64,000 bases of DNA from Paraphoma chrysanthemicola (taxonomy: Eukaryota > Ascomycota > Dothideomycetes > Pleosporales > Phaeosphaeriaceae). Both the position numbers and the translations under genes were made by a program. The notes beneath the pieces were generated by a model. It saw only the letters and a program-made list of their open reading frames with translations. It was not told where the DNA came from and did no database searches. The DNA is taken from contig JAGMWG010000007.1 in NCBI GenBank assembly GCA_020744225.1, positions 1,116,001-1,180,000 on the forward strand. The letters are read 5' to 3'. Every line of letters starts with the position of its first letter. The first letter of the stretch is position 1. Of this stretch, positions 45,036 to 55,231 are shown piece by piece.

Positions 45036-48000
45036 ACGTTTTCCATGCTTTCGGAATTTCTAATGAGCTTGATACCCTTTGGCGCATATACAATTTCCAT
45101 TACTTAGTACTAGCAAAAGTCATATTGTTTGCCCCATCTGCTCTACTCGCAACTGTGTGACTTTTCTAATTGCACCAGAACAATCCATTCTCTCTACAAT
45201 GTCTAATCCTTGGTACCCCCAACATCACCATGCCTATCCCAAGCACAGCCTCACCACAAAACAGCCACAATATCAGAAACACCCACCTTCTCTCTCTTAT
45301 CCACACCTCCAGTACTTGAGCACAGCCACGCCACCCTTCCTATCACAGCCCCCATCCGCTGTCTTCGCACCTATTACACCAACCCTAGCTTACTCGTTGA
45401 AAATCTAATCCGGCCACGAACCCCATTGGTGCGCTCTTCATTCGAGCGTCCCCTATCTCTTTTACATATGCAGCCACAAGGAGCACAGCCATATCTAGGC
45501 AGACTGGTGAAACAAGATCCAACGCAGCAGCGGAAGGTCCGCCTCGTTTGAGCAAGCTTCACCGGACGAGCAGGACCATGCAGTCAGACGGGCAGCGTGG
45601 GGTGAATGGGTCAGTGAATGAGTCGCGTTTTGGGGCCGGAATGATGCGTGCGTGCGTGCGTTTGGGCCGGGGATGGGATTGGGTGTGGGGCGAGCGCAGA
45701 CCCGAGGCGGTGGGAATGGGTTCGGGGGACGAACGGTGAGATGGATTAGGTTTGGATTGGGTATTGCGTGTTGTGTCATGTCGAGGGAATGGATTGCGCG
45801 ATAGTGAAGCAAGACCAGACGACAGGTGCGATCTCGAGTGCGGCGGCATCATGACTTCGGCAGGGATGTTGAAGCCCGCGACACAACATCAAACCTAAGC
45901 TTCGATGCGGATGATCTTCCTCGCTCATGATTGTGCGGGATTGAACTCGCGCATCCGATGCATCGAGAATGCCACGTCAAACCCTGTTGCCCTCTTTCCC
46001 CTCTCTCAACACCTGAGGCTCTGCACCCGCACGACGCTCAAAGAAGGCAGCGACCGTCAGAATGAGGCTGAGACACGCACTTGCACTCTTCCCTCGTATC
46101 TGCACTCGTCCTCCAGAACGCATGTACTGCGCCCCATGCGCGCATGAACGAATCACGTTGCTCCGCGGATCGCCTCGGGGCGCGAAGTGATCATCGTTAA
46201 ATACATGCTGCAAGCAAGTTTCTAGTTCAGTCGATTAAGTCCTTCAAGGACGTTGGTGCATGTAGTGTTGGCCGAAGGATTGGGGTGCGGGTAGGGTGAA
46301 GCGAACGGACGGGAGGGGTAGAGGCTAGGTCGGTATCGAGCACTGCCTTGATTCGGTATGGTGAGATCGAAGGTGCACGTGCATTGGGCGAGCACGTATA
46401 AATTTGAGACGATGCGCACGAGCTTGGTCGAGAAAATGGGAGGCTTGAGATAGAGAGGAGGGTCGCGGGTATCCGGCCGATGTACGATGATGGAAGTGTG
46501 TTTTGAAAGTCGAGTGTGCATGGTGGTTGCGTGCTTTGAGAGTCGGGGTGTTGGTTCCGCGAAAAGCCGCACGCGCATTGTCTTCCATCTCTGAACGCCA
46601 TGAGGAAAGGATCCTGAATCAAGCCGCGGACTGGACTTGTGAATTATGATGGGATCGTGATTCTTCATCGGTGGACGATGCGGACTGAATCATATCGGGA
46701 CAGGTGAAAATGGGTTTTGCTGTTTCCTTGTGACTACCACTCCTTTCATTCCTTCCTTAACAACAGCGCTCAAATATTGTCAGGACTTTCGCCTAGGAGC
46801 ACTTCACCCTTTACCATCTCTACCTGACAGTCAAAGCTTGCTACATACAGAGGCTATGGCCCTCAACTCTGAAGTGGCTCTGAAGTGCACAGCATTTCGT
46901 ACTGTTACTCATAACATGCCTTACTTCACATGATCAGCTTTGGCTTTCAGTTCTATTCTTGTTGAGCGCTTTTCGGGACACTTCTTCGCGTCTTGTGAAT
47001 TTGCATAGCCCATCGCTCGTGCGATCGATTTCTTTCTCTTTCCGTGGTCGTTGAAACGTCGATCGAGCGATATTGACTCAAGTTTTTCAATACGCTGGAG
47101 ATTGAGTGAGGACTTCTTCCTATCAACATTGCAATAGCGTACTGAGTTTGTCCTCTTAAGATCGGAACAAAATGTAATTCCTTCTTCACAAACCAGTCGT
47201 CAATGGATGGCACGTTCGCACTCGACATCTTACCTCACTGGGCCCTCCTGTTCCTCGATTGCTACTTGAAGCAAGGGGCATTCTCTGTGACTCCCATAGT
47301 CCATGTATGTCGACGTGTCTTCGAGAGAACTCTCTCTCTTGAGGCGAAGGTTTCATCTCAGGTCATTTTATCTATATACAGCTTTCACATTCTAAGATCT
47401 TCATCCTTCCTCCGCGTGTACGCCCAAGGCCACTGACCCGAGATAAGGGTACGTAAATCGTTGTCGCTAAGGTGCACTATTTCGTAGCCCTCCTATTCCA
47501 TTTGCTGTGCCGTTATAAACATATCTTGCTAGTATTCTACGCAACGCACGATTGGAACGGGGACGCCTTTGACTCAGAACCTGCTGCTAAACTCAGCATC
47601 TCGAAGCTCTAGATCTGATAGAGCAGTTCTTTGACGTCAACCCGAGACTGCTTATGTCCAGTGATTTTGTCCATACCATAACCTACATTAGAGCTATTAT
47701 CAACGCCCACAAAGTCTACCATGTGACGCAAGTAACCAGTTACGATTACAAGTCAAAGGCAAACTTGGAACGCTCGGCACAGACATGTCGAAGCCCTTGT
47801 ACGCCGGAAGCCAACGCATATTCACCTCTATGCACGACAATTGTATGCCATGGTAGATCAATAGCACGTACCGCTTTCTGTAAACAGATGTCGGCCTTCA
47901 AACAGAAGTGACAAAAGAAGAGCCGGGAAATCCTCCCGTTTGTGCTACACCATTCTGGCCTCTGGAATTCAACGTAGCAGTCCCACACCGCTCGGATGCC

Positions 48001-48153
48001 TAGTGACAAACAGCTGCTAATTCTCATACAGAAAAGACAGCCGTTGGATAACTAATTCCTCTACACACTCTCACCATATTTGGACGACCCCGCCTTTGGC
48101 TTGCGACTTCCTCATCAACCACTTGCCATCGCAACAGGCAGACTAACCACAAC
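45036..48153. other. 3.1 kb apparently gene-free interval
   Basis: It contains a (TGCG)4 microsatellite near 45645-45661 and two stretches (about 45.5-45.85 and 46.2-46.7 kb) where two or three minus-strand frames are open together because of strand composition skew. A short sequence near 45940-45985 resembles the T-arm half of a tRNA but lacks the rest. I find no transposase, terminal repeats or convincing exon. Confidence 0.5.
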
Positions 48154-49551
48154 ATGCAGATCAACATGGCCAAAGTGGCCGCGCTGGTCCTTACCTGCGC
48201 CATACCGGCCTTTGCTCTGCCCTCGAGTACGGTCGCAATATTGTCTTGGCTTCATATGTGTACTGATGACGGATCATAGACTCTTATGGGGTACCAGAGG
48301 TGTCTCCCCGACGTGACTTCGGCCCACAAGCCGCACTGCTCGGCATCAGTTGCAACGGCAACAGCGAGTGCGGTGACTACTGCCAAGTTAACATTATGAA
48401 GATCAAGTCTCTCGTAGACACGATTGGTAAGTCAGATGTCCAGGTGTGCTTGTCTTATTTCCGCGTGCAAAAGTTAAAGCACATGTCGTCCTTGGATCGC
48501 CTTTCGTGCTCCTCCAGAGTACTTCATTGACGTTCACCCCAGACGACGACAAAACCTTCTCCAACTTCGAGCAAATCGCCTGCCACTCGTGCTGGACTGG
48601 CCCACCGCCCTCTGACAGCCCCAAGCACGGTATTTGCATCTTCGCGCGCGATTTGAAGCCTGGCAAGACAGTCACTGCCAAATTAGTCAAAGGCAAACTC
48701 AACGCCCTGATTCGTTTTGGCTGCGGCATATGTGGCAGCAATCCCACGGAGCCCAGCAACAACCCCAAGGATGGACAGATCAAGGTAGACTTCACGAGAG
48801 ACTTTTGCGGTACTGGCGTGTGCAATAAGACCGCGACTGCTAGCCACGAGTCTTTGACCGCCCGCGAGTTGTCCGCAAGTCAGAACGGGGATGTGTGCCG
48901 CGCAAACACACTTCGCTGCCAGGACAATACAGTCCAAGAGTGTGACGTGCAGGGCCACTGGAACGATCGCCAGGTATGTCGAATCGACCAGACCTGCAAG
49001 TCGAACTGCGACAACCACGGCGAGTGTAATCAATACTGCATAACTGATGCACCTGTCAATCCGCGCGACGACGATGCACACACGATGCTCAACATCAACT
49101 GTCGCGGCAGCGGTTGGTGCACCAGTGCGTGCGGCCGCAACATCTGGCAAGTCAAAGCCTTCGTCGACACAATAGGTACATAAGCAGTCACACACGCTAG
49201 TCCTCGCTTTCATTCTCCATGCTAATACCGCGCAGCCGACAGCAAAGAATTCTCCAACAAGCAGCGTCTAGCCTGCGTCAAGTGTGATGGCAAAGACGGC
49301 GGTTTCTGCGCCTTTCCTCAGAGCATGGGCAAGAATGAGCGCGTCACTGCGAAGACGGCAAAGGAGATGATAGATAAGCTGATAATGAAGGGATGTAGCC
49401 GTAAGTCATCACTCTTACGCGCGTGATTCCATGTGCAGGACTGACCATGTGTGAAGGCTGTGGCAGTGCGCCGCTCAAGGGGAATGATGTCAAGTACGGA
49501 CAGCTTACGGTCAATTATGTGGCCAAGGTGTGCAGACACGGCGTGTGCTGA
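48154..49551 (+). CDS. Secreted protein with two KP4-like killer-toxin modules and a Cys-rich linker
   Basis: Five exons, 48154-48226, 48280-48426, 48543-49175, 49236-49400 and 49457-49551, give 370 residues. A signal peptide covers about residues 1-21 (KVAALVLTCAIPAFA). Module 1 (about 46-167) and module 2 (about 257-370) each hold ten cysteines with almost identical spacing: 49, 55, 59, 87, 90, 105, 134, 137, 162, 167 and 260, 266, 270, 298, 301, 309, 338, 341, 365, 370. INCRGSG and GCSRCGSAPLKGNDV in module 2 point to the KP4 family, calcium-channel-blocking toxins first known from a fungal virus and also encoded in fungal genomes. Between them, residues 192-239 carry eight more cysteines. 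Both modules look intact; activity and target are unknown. An interspecies antagonism or host-interaction role is inference. Confidence 0.85.
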
Positions 49552-50965
49552 GCGTGTGCTTGCATGCAGAAGAGATATGGAAGGTGTATCGTGGGCCAGG
49601 CAATGGACGCGAGCGATGTCCTGGTAGCCCGACAGACTGATCACAAAACGTGATGGATGGAGTATCTGTCATAGGTACACTTCGTCTCGAGTCACCTTCT
49701 TTTCCTGTCTCGATACTTACGCGCCTGAACCTTCAGCAAGCCCATGATTCGGCAGCTTTTCCACCCTTTGATCCTCCACCACGACTCATCACTACCACGC
49801 CTTACGCTATCTCTGTTCTCACATCTCCACTCCATTCCCCAGTCCTCAGGCCAACCCAATCCAATGCATCTCTACACCAACTCCTTCTCTTCACCTGACA
49901 CTATTCCCAAACGCCGAACCATTGCCTTAACGACTCATCGAGCATACCAGGCACTAGTCTACGGCACTTCCCACAACTGCCACTCCATCACATCATCTGT
50001 CAACTGTTTCACCAACTCGCACCCTGCATCTGCACGACTCCCCTCGGCATCGGCAACGTGCATCTGCGTACAATCCTGGCCCTGGGCCGGTAGATGGACT
50101 TAGCCTCTCCGTGATGCACTAGAAGCACGCTAGAAAAAGCGCTGATCCTTTTACCTCGTGTGACTTCCCCTCCTACCACTAGTCTCGATTATCCCATATA
50201 CATGAACAAAGAGAAGACCGCAAACGGTGCAATGCATTGCAGAACCGGCTCCGCTAACCGTCGGCTTTGCTCGTGGGTTGCCATTGCTCGCAATTCGGTT
50301 TGGCTGGCAAGGGCAGGCGAGGTTTGCGCGAATACCATTCTGAGTAAGTGATTGCTTCGCTGTGCGACGATCTCTCGGCTTGGAACGTGCGGGGATAGTT
50401 ACACGTGCAGTAGTTCGCTTAATAGTGTGAGGGAGTGGACATGGCCTGGTTTTAAGGTTCCGACGGCGTCGGGTTGATCGCTTTTTGTCGATTAGGGTTG
50501 CATTTACGTCAGTTCGGTTCGGCGAGCACATGAGTGGAATTGTATGTCCTGCTTTCAAATTGGTAAGAAGAAGACGGGGCATATTGGAATGTTTTGTTGA
50601 TTATGGCTAGATTTGGAGTATGTGATGATGTCTCAATAGCAATGCCGAAGTGCCAGTTGAGACCACACAATTAACTATAGCTGTCCACTCATCCAGAAAC
50701 CCATCTCAGATGCTGCCTCGCTGTCCGAGCAGAGTATGATGCCTTTGAAATTCGCAACCTGGGTATCCATATACGAAGAAATGGCTGCTTGCCGAACGCT
50801 TCCCGAAAACTCCGACTGAAAAGAGAGGTCGTGCATGCAGAACGCTAGGAAAGAAGATAAAACAATAGCGAACCATAGCACCATTTCTGGCATGCTAGTC
50901 GTAAGTCTACTCGACGTGACGAGCAGCTGTGAGGCAAGGTCAGTCAAGCCTTGAATCCTTATGCC
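49552..50965. other. Intergenic between KP4-like gene and a convergent Ser-rich gene
   Basis: 1.4 kb. One minus-strand frame at 50675-50947 contains a hydrophobic stretch (MVLWFAIVLSSFLAF) directly downstream of the next gene's stop. It could be an alternative 3' exon of that gene but has no clear splice support. Nothing else seen. Confidence 0.4.
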
Positions 50966-52504
50966 TCATGCCCGCGGTGTAGCTTTTCCAAACATAGAAA
51001 GTCTATATTTTTTAAGCTTACCTGGCGGTGCTCTATGAGCTTCCCATGGCGATGGATCGTTCATGCGAAGACGTCCACCCAAGCCTAGTCTTTCGCGAGG
51101 AGAATCGTGCCAGTGAGCGGAGAGTACTGAAGGCGCGACTGTAGATGGCGCGATGGAGTACGAATCGTCATCTCTGTCGTCTTGCACCGTCTCGTCTGAT
51201 TCTGTACTAGCTAATGAGGCCTCGTACAGAGTCGGGAGCCCCGAGGTTCTTGGTGTCGTCCTGTAGGACGATGTCGAGATAGGTCGTGCTGGTGGGGGGT
51301 TTCCGTGCGACGAGATGGGCCGACTGAAGTTCTGGACAGGGCGGGATGGGGCATAGTGCGCAATCGCTGGCGAAGCCGTTGGTGAAGCCATGGGCGAATC
51401 GGCCTTGGAGGATTCGGGAACTGAGCTGCCGCCGAACAAGAAGTCGTGAGATTCAGGTACAGCAGTGTACTCTTCCGCGGGTGGCTGTACAGCTGGCGCA
51501 TCGCCCCAGATGTTGTTGACGGGAGCATCATTAAGCTTCTTGAAGATGACATCCGCAGTGTCTTTGACGATGGTGTCGACTGAACCCGTTGACGATGCTG
51601 GGGACTCAGGACGAAAGTCAAAATCAGAGCTGGACTCCGAATGCCGGGGTGTAGCCTCGCTCGTCGAAGATCGATAGGGCAAGGACGGAGAGTTTTGGAC
51701 TGGCAGTGCGCCGCTCACCAGAGGCTCTGGGAAGTAGTAAGATATTTCAGGTAGTGTTGTTGTTGAAGGTGAAGGTGATGTAGAGCGCGCATTGTCGGTG
51801 AGATCGAAGTTCGCCATAGAGTTTGCGGCCGATGCAACCGAGTTGGGAGGATTGCGAGTGCCGTCAGTCATGACCGAAAACTTGGAGCCATTCCATGGCA
51901 GTGCCGTGAGCTGGCTGTTCCTCGAGTCGCGTGAAGATATGCTTGATCGGTCTTTACTGGAACTGCTTGACTTGGAATGTCGATGCTTAGCCGACTCCGG
52001 TACACCGTCCCATTTTGAATTGACCTTGGGTATGTTTTCTGGTAGTTTCTTTGCTGCATAGATGCTGCTGGCCTGCGACGATCCAGGAGTAGATGTCCCC
52101 TTCTCGGCGGCCTGTTTGCGCTGCGCATCTGCGAATTGCTTCAGGGCATCCTGCGAAGGCTCCTTGAGCGACAGGAAGCCGAGAACGCCGCTTGGCTTTT
52201 TCTTTTTCCTGGTTGATGACTTGGAGTCATTGGAGGAAGATACGCTAGAAGCCGTGGAAGCCAGGCTGCCTGACGTCAGACTAGCCGTTTCGAACGACTG
52301 TCGGTAGTCGGAAGAAGGAGCTCTTGAAGACGAAGCAATTGAGGGTGCAGTGGCTATTGGGTCCCGTGCGTCGCAGGAGTTTGCACTGTCGCGGCGTGTT
52401 TGCGGTGAAGGCAGGGGCTCGTCGGCGGGCAGCGGATTTCTGTACTTGAGCTTCGGGATGCGGACTGGCGGGGGATGCGCTGTTAAGTCTGCGCCGAGAG
52501 CCAT
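50966..52504 (-). CDS. Ser/Pro-rich conserved fungal protein of unknown function, 512 residues
   Basis: The start MALGADLTAHPPPVRIPKLK is the first ATG of the frame. The protein is mostly low complexity (SSSNDSKSSTRKKKKPSG, SKSSSSSKDRSSISSRDSRN) with three better-ordered spots: GVLGFLSLKEPSQDALKQFA near residue 105, DTADVIFKKLNDAPVNNIWG near 310, and the C-terminal RERLGLGGRLRMNDPSPWEA. The last type of sequence recurs, as I remember it, at the C-termini of a family in filamentous fungi. Near the end, PPGKLKKYRL overlaps a good donor (GTAAGC), and a strong 3' splice site (CTGACCTTGCCTCACAG) lies downstream, so an alternative C-terminus is possible. Many Ser/Thr-Pro sites suggest a phosphorylated scaffold; that is inference. 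Confidence 0.75.
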   Translation of the reverse strand: MALGADLTAHPPPVRIPKLKYRNPLPADEPLPSPQTRRDSANSCDARDPIATAPSIASSSRAPSSDYRQSFETASLTSGSLASTASSVSSSNDSKSSTRKKKKPSGVLGFLSLKEPSQDALKQFADAQRKQAAEKGTSTPGSSQASSIYAAKKLPENIPKVNSKWDGVPESAKHRHSKSSSSSKDRSSISSRDSRNSQLTALPWNGSKFSVMTDGTRNPPNSVASAANSMANFDLTDNARSTSPSPSTTTLPEISYYFPEPLVSGALPVQNSPSLPYRSSTSEATPRHSESSSDFDFRPESPASSTGSVDTIVKDTADVIFKKLNDAPVNNIWGDAPAVQPPAEEYTAVPESHDFLFGGSSVPESSKADSPMASPTASPAIAHYAPSRPVQNFSRPISSHGNPPPARPISTSSYRTTPRTSGLPTLYEASLASTESDETVQDDRDDDSYSIAPSTVAPSVLSAHWHDSPRERLGLGGRLRMNDPSPWEAHRAPPGKLKKYRLSMFGKATPRA

Positions 52505-53917
52505 GGCTGAAGAAGGCAACGGCGAAGATCTCGGTCGACCTCGACGGTTGTGGTTTAGTTACGGCAGCTGGTGTGCAGATTGAGGGCGTGTGATTGGCGG
52601 CGAGCAGCGGGCGTGCAGCGCATCGCGTGCAAGACGAAAAAGGTGGTTAGCTGAGGTCGGCAGAGGCAGGAAGGTATATATGCAAGATGTCGAGGTGAGT
52701 GAGAGTAGGGTAGAGTAGGTAGAGGTAGCGCGCCCAGGGCAATCCAATATGTAATGCGGAGGTAGAGACGGCTGAGCTGATTATTGCTGGGAAGGAGAAG
52801 GCGCGACTGCTGGCTCAAGACCAACGCCTACTCGCTGCAAAAGAGCGGTACCTTTTGAGCAGTGCGCTACTGGAAATAATTGGCATGCCCGGTGGACCCA
52901 GATGGTCAATTTGCCATGATGGTCCACGCGGCGCTGGTTATCCGGCAGAGATCATTGGCGAGCAGAAGCTGGCGTTTGATGAGAATGAAGAAGTGGCTTG
53001 CTCAGCGCGGGTTGATCCATGCAGTGCCGGTGGTTCTTGCTGCCAGCGTTCGCAACATGTGGAGCGCACGCATTCGGCAGAGACCGACAGCGAGCAGACA
53101 TCTGGGTTGAGCTGTTGAGGCATGAAACTCGCGTGCGGCCGCTTGGCTGCTTGTAGGGATGCTCGACATGTCGCGCAGCTCAAGTGCGCCGATTAGACTT
53201 CCATCACGCGCAGTAGAGCATGTCCTAACCCAAGCGGTACAGATGGGTACATCGTGACATGGTGACGGTGTCGGCCGGTGAGACCGGCGTTTGTGCCTCG
53301 ACTCGACTCCTGTTCACATGGGCATGAGCAAACAACGCCGATGCATAAGAGTCGATATTGACGCCGCGGCCAGAATATATTACACTACGACATGACTGGC
53401 CTCGGGAGAGGGCCCGTCGTTCAAGCAGAGCCATAGTAAGCGAAATTGTCTCAGCAGCATCTCGAACTGGAGTTTGCGCTGGATCGGGACATTATTCGTG
53501 TAACGGTTGCTGGCTAGACCCGATAAGCCCGCGATAGTTCGTGAGGGCGCAGTGCGGTTCCTGGCCTGTGGTTCTCGATAGACGAGCCATCTCCGCATCC
53601 CGCCCAAGCCACCAAAATCTTTGCTTCTGCCGCCAAATCCACACTCATCCCAACGTGTCGTGAGCGAAGCGCGGGCGCGGCGTGGCATTCACGTGCAATA
53701 CTCTGTACCACGGCCACCACGCGCCACAGATCCATGGACGAGCAAACCCGCGCACAGAGTGCCATCTGAAGCCGCCACCGCGGGCACCTGTCTTGTCCCG
53801 CGCCGCACTGTCACGGGCACCCGCGGGCCTCCGGGCGACCTGTCCTTGCGCCTCTGCCTGGCGGTCGGTAATCAGCCATCTCACGGCCCAGCGCCTGGCG
53901 ACGTTCACCTCGCCGTC
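52505..53917. promoter_or_regulatory. Divergent interval between two low-complexity protein genes
   Basis: 1.4 kb. The right half is GC-rich and open in several frames, including an in-frame extension of the following gene back to 53621, which I do not accept as coding. No other feature seen. Confidence 0.4.
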
Positions 53918-54754
53918 ATGCCAGCGCTCCTGGTCGACACCAGCCCGCGACCTGCCTCGTCGAGCGACGCATCGTCCACCTCCGAGCGCTCACGGAAGCG
54001 TTCCGAGTCCGCTTCGCCAAATCGCCCGCCCGTGTCTCCCATCACGCCCACCGCGTCGGCAGCCCAGTTGGCTCCAGTCGCGCGCGCTGAAGCTCGACCC
54101 CGCCCAGCGCCCCCGCCAGTCGCGACCTTCATCCAGCAGCCGCCCTCGGTCGCCATCTCTGAGAGCGAGAATCCCGATGCCATTGCCCTGCGCTCTGCCA
54201 TATCGCTGCTGCAGCTGCAGCGCGAGAAGAGCAAGCGCGACCTCAAGGCCCTGGCCGAGCTGAAGTCGGCCGCCGTATCGGACCCAACCGGCTTCGCAAA
54301 GTCCATTCAGGAAACCCGCGCGAAAGCAGCACAGTCGTACAACGATGTCCTCACGCCAACCCTTGCCGGACTTGCGGACTCTGCAGCAGACAACGAAGTC
54401 GAGGTCAAAGTAGAGGAAGGCACCTCAAATGCGCGCAAGGACTCCGCCGACGTGGGAGCACAGAGTGGCGCACCCAGGTTCCCTGCAATACCGCAGCCGC
54501 AGAATGTCGTTCGCTGCCCACCAGTCAACTGGGCCAAATACCACATAGTCGGAGAGCCGCTGGATAAAATGCACGAAGAGCAGAAGAAATGGCCAGGGCA
54601 CGCAGAACCACCGCGCACACAGTCAGGAGCAAGAGCACCGCCACATTCGGTAGCGAAGCCCTATTCTCCGTTTACAGACGGCATTGGGAAGCCGTCCGCA
54701 TCACCAGCACCACAACCGCCGAAAGGCACAAAGAAGTCGCCTTCTCAAGGATAG
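53918..54754 (+). CDS. Conserved fungal protein with a PPVNWAKYHIVGEPLD motif, 278 residues
   Basis: I chose the ATG at 53918 (context GTCATGCC; MPALLVDTSPRPASSSDASS) because the upstream in-frame part is compositionally unlike a protein. The N-terminus is Ser/Pro/Arg/Ala-rich. A helix rich in Leu, Lys and Glu follows (ALRSAISLLQLQREKSKRDL), likely a short coiled coil. The best-conserved-looking part is near the C-terminus: PPVNWAKYHIVGEPLDKMHE. The end is Pro/Lys-rich. I believe related sequences exist in other filamentous fungi, but I know no function. No membrane or catalytic motif. Intronless. Confidence 0.7.
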   Translation: MPALLVDTSPRPASSSDASSTSERSRKRSESASPNRPPVSPITPTASAAQLAPVARAEARPRPAPPPVATFIQQPPSVAISESENPDAIALRSAISLLQLQREKSKRDLKALAELKSAAVSDPTGFAKSIQETRAKAAQSYNDVLTPTLAGLADSAADNEVEVKVEEGTSNARKDSADVGAQSGAPRFPAIPQPQNVVRCPPVNWAKYHIVGEPLDKMHEEQKKWPGHAEPPRTQSGARAPPHSVAKPYSPFTDGIGKPSASPAPQPPKGTKKSPSQG

Positions 54755-55231
54755 CCGAAATGCTACAGGATATGCGACAGCTCTTTCTTACTAGTCCACT
54801 CAAAAGCATAGGAGCAATATGCTCATTTACGAAATTCATGTTCGTTATGATAGACGACACCCTACGAATAGACGCCAGAGAAGCAGGCGACACTACCAAT
54901 AGACATGACATTATCTCAACGAACCTTTCTGTCCCATTCTTCGATTCTCTTGAAGTTCTACTTTTACATCTCACCCTTGATGACTCGAGTAGTCCTAACA
55001 TGATGACATGAACAGCTAAGTGGAGTCTTTTCTCCGACGTGTGACCGCTTTTCTTGTGGGTGAGGAAATCTGTATCAAGGCAACCAGGGAATCGCGCAAT
55101 GATGAAAGAAAGATTCTGTGCATATAAGGCGTACTGGCGTGAGAACCCTCTAGGGAGGTTGAGTCATGTCGTTTATGCCAAGACTTTGTTAGTGTCAAGC
55201 ATCGCAGGTGCTATGTACTGTGCTCTTCTCC
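54755..55231. other. Intergenic, convergent 3' flanks
   Basis: 477 bp between two facing genes. It is A/T-richer than the flanking exons, and I see nothing coding or structured. Confidence 0.5.

Noticed and set aside
45940..45990. tRNA-like sequence on the minus strand (GAGTTCAATCC, resembling a B box)
   Set aside because: The T stem does not pair properly, and no A box, anticodon arm or acceptor stem can be built around it.
50151..50582. 143-codon minus-strand frame rich in Arg and Pro
   Set aside because: No domain, no conserved motif, and overlapping open frames; treated as intergenic.
53621..53917. In-frame N-terminal extension of the gene at 53918
   Set aside because: Open by GC-rich composition, Arg/Pro/Gly-rich without domain character; the downstream ATG gives a sensible start.
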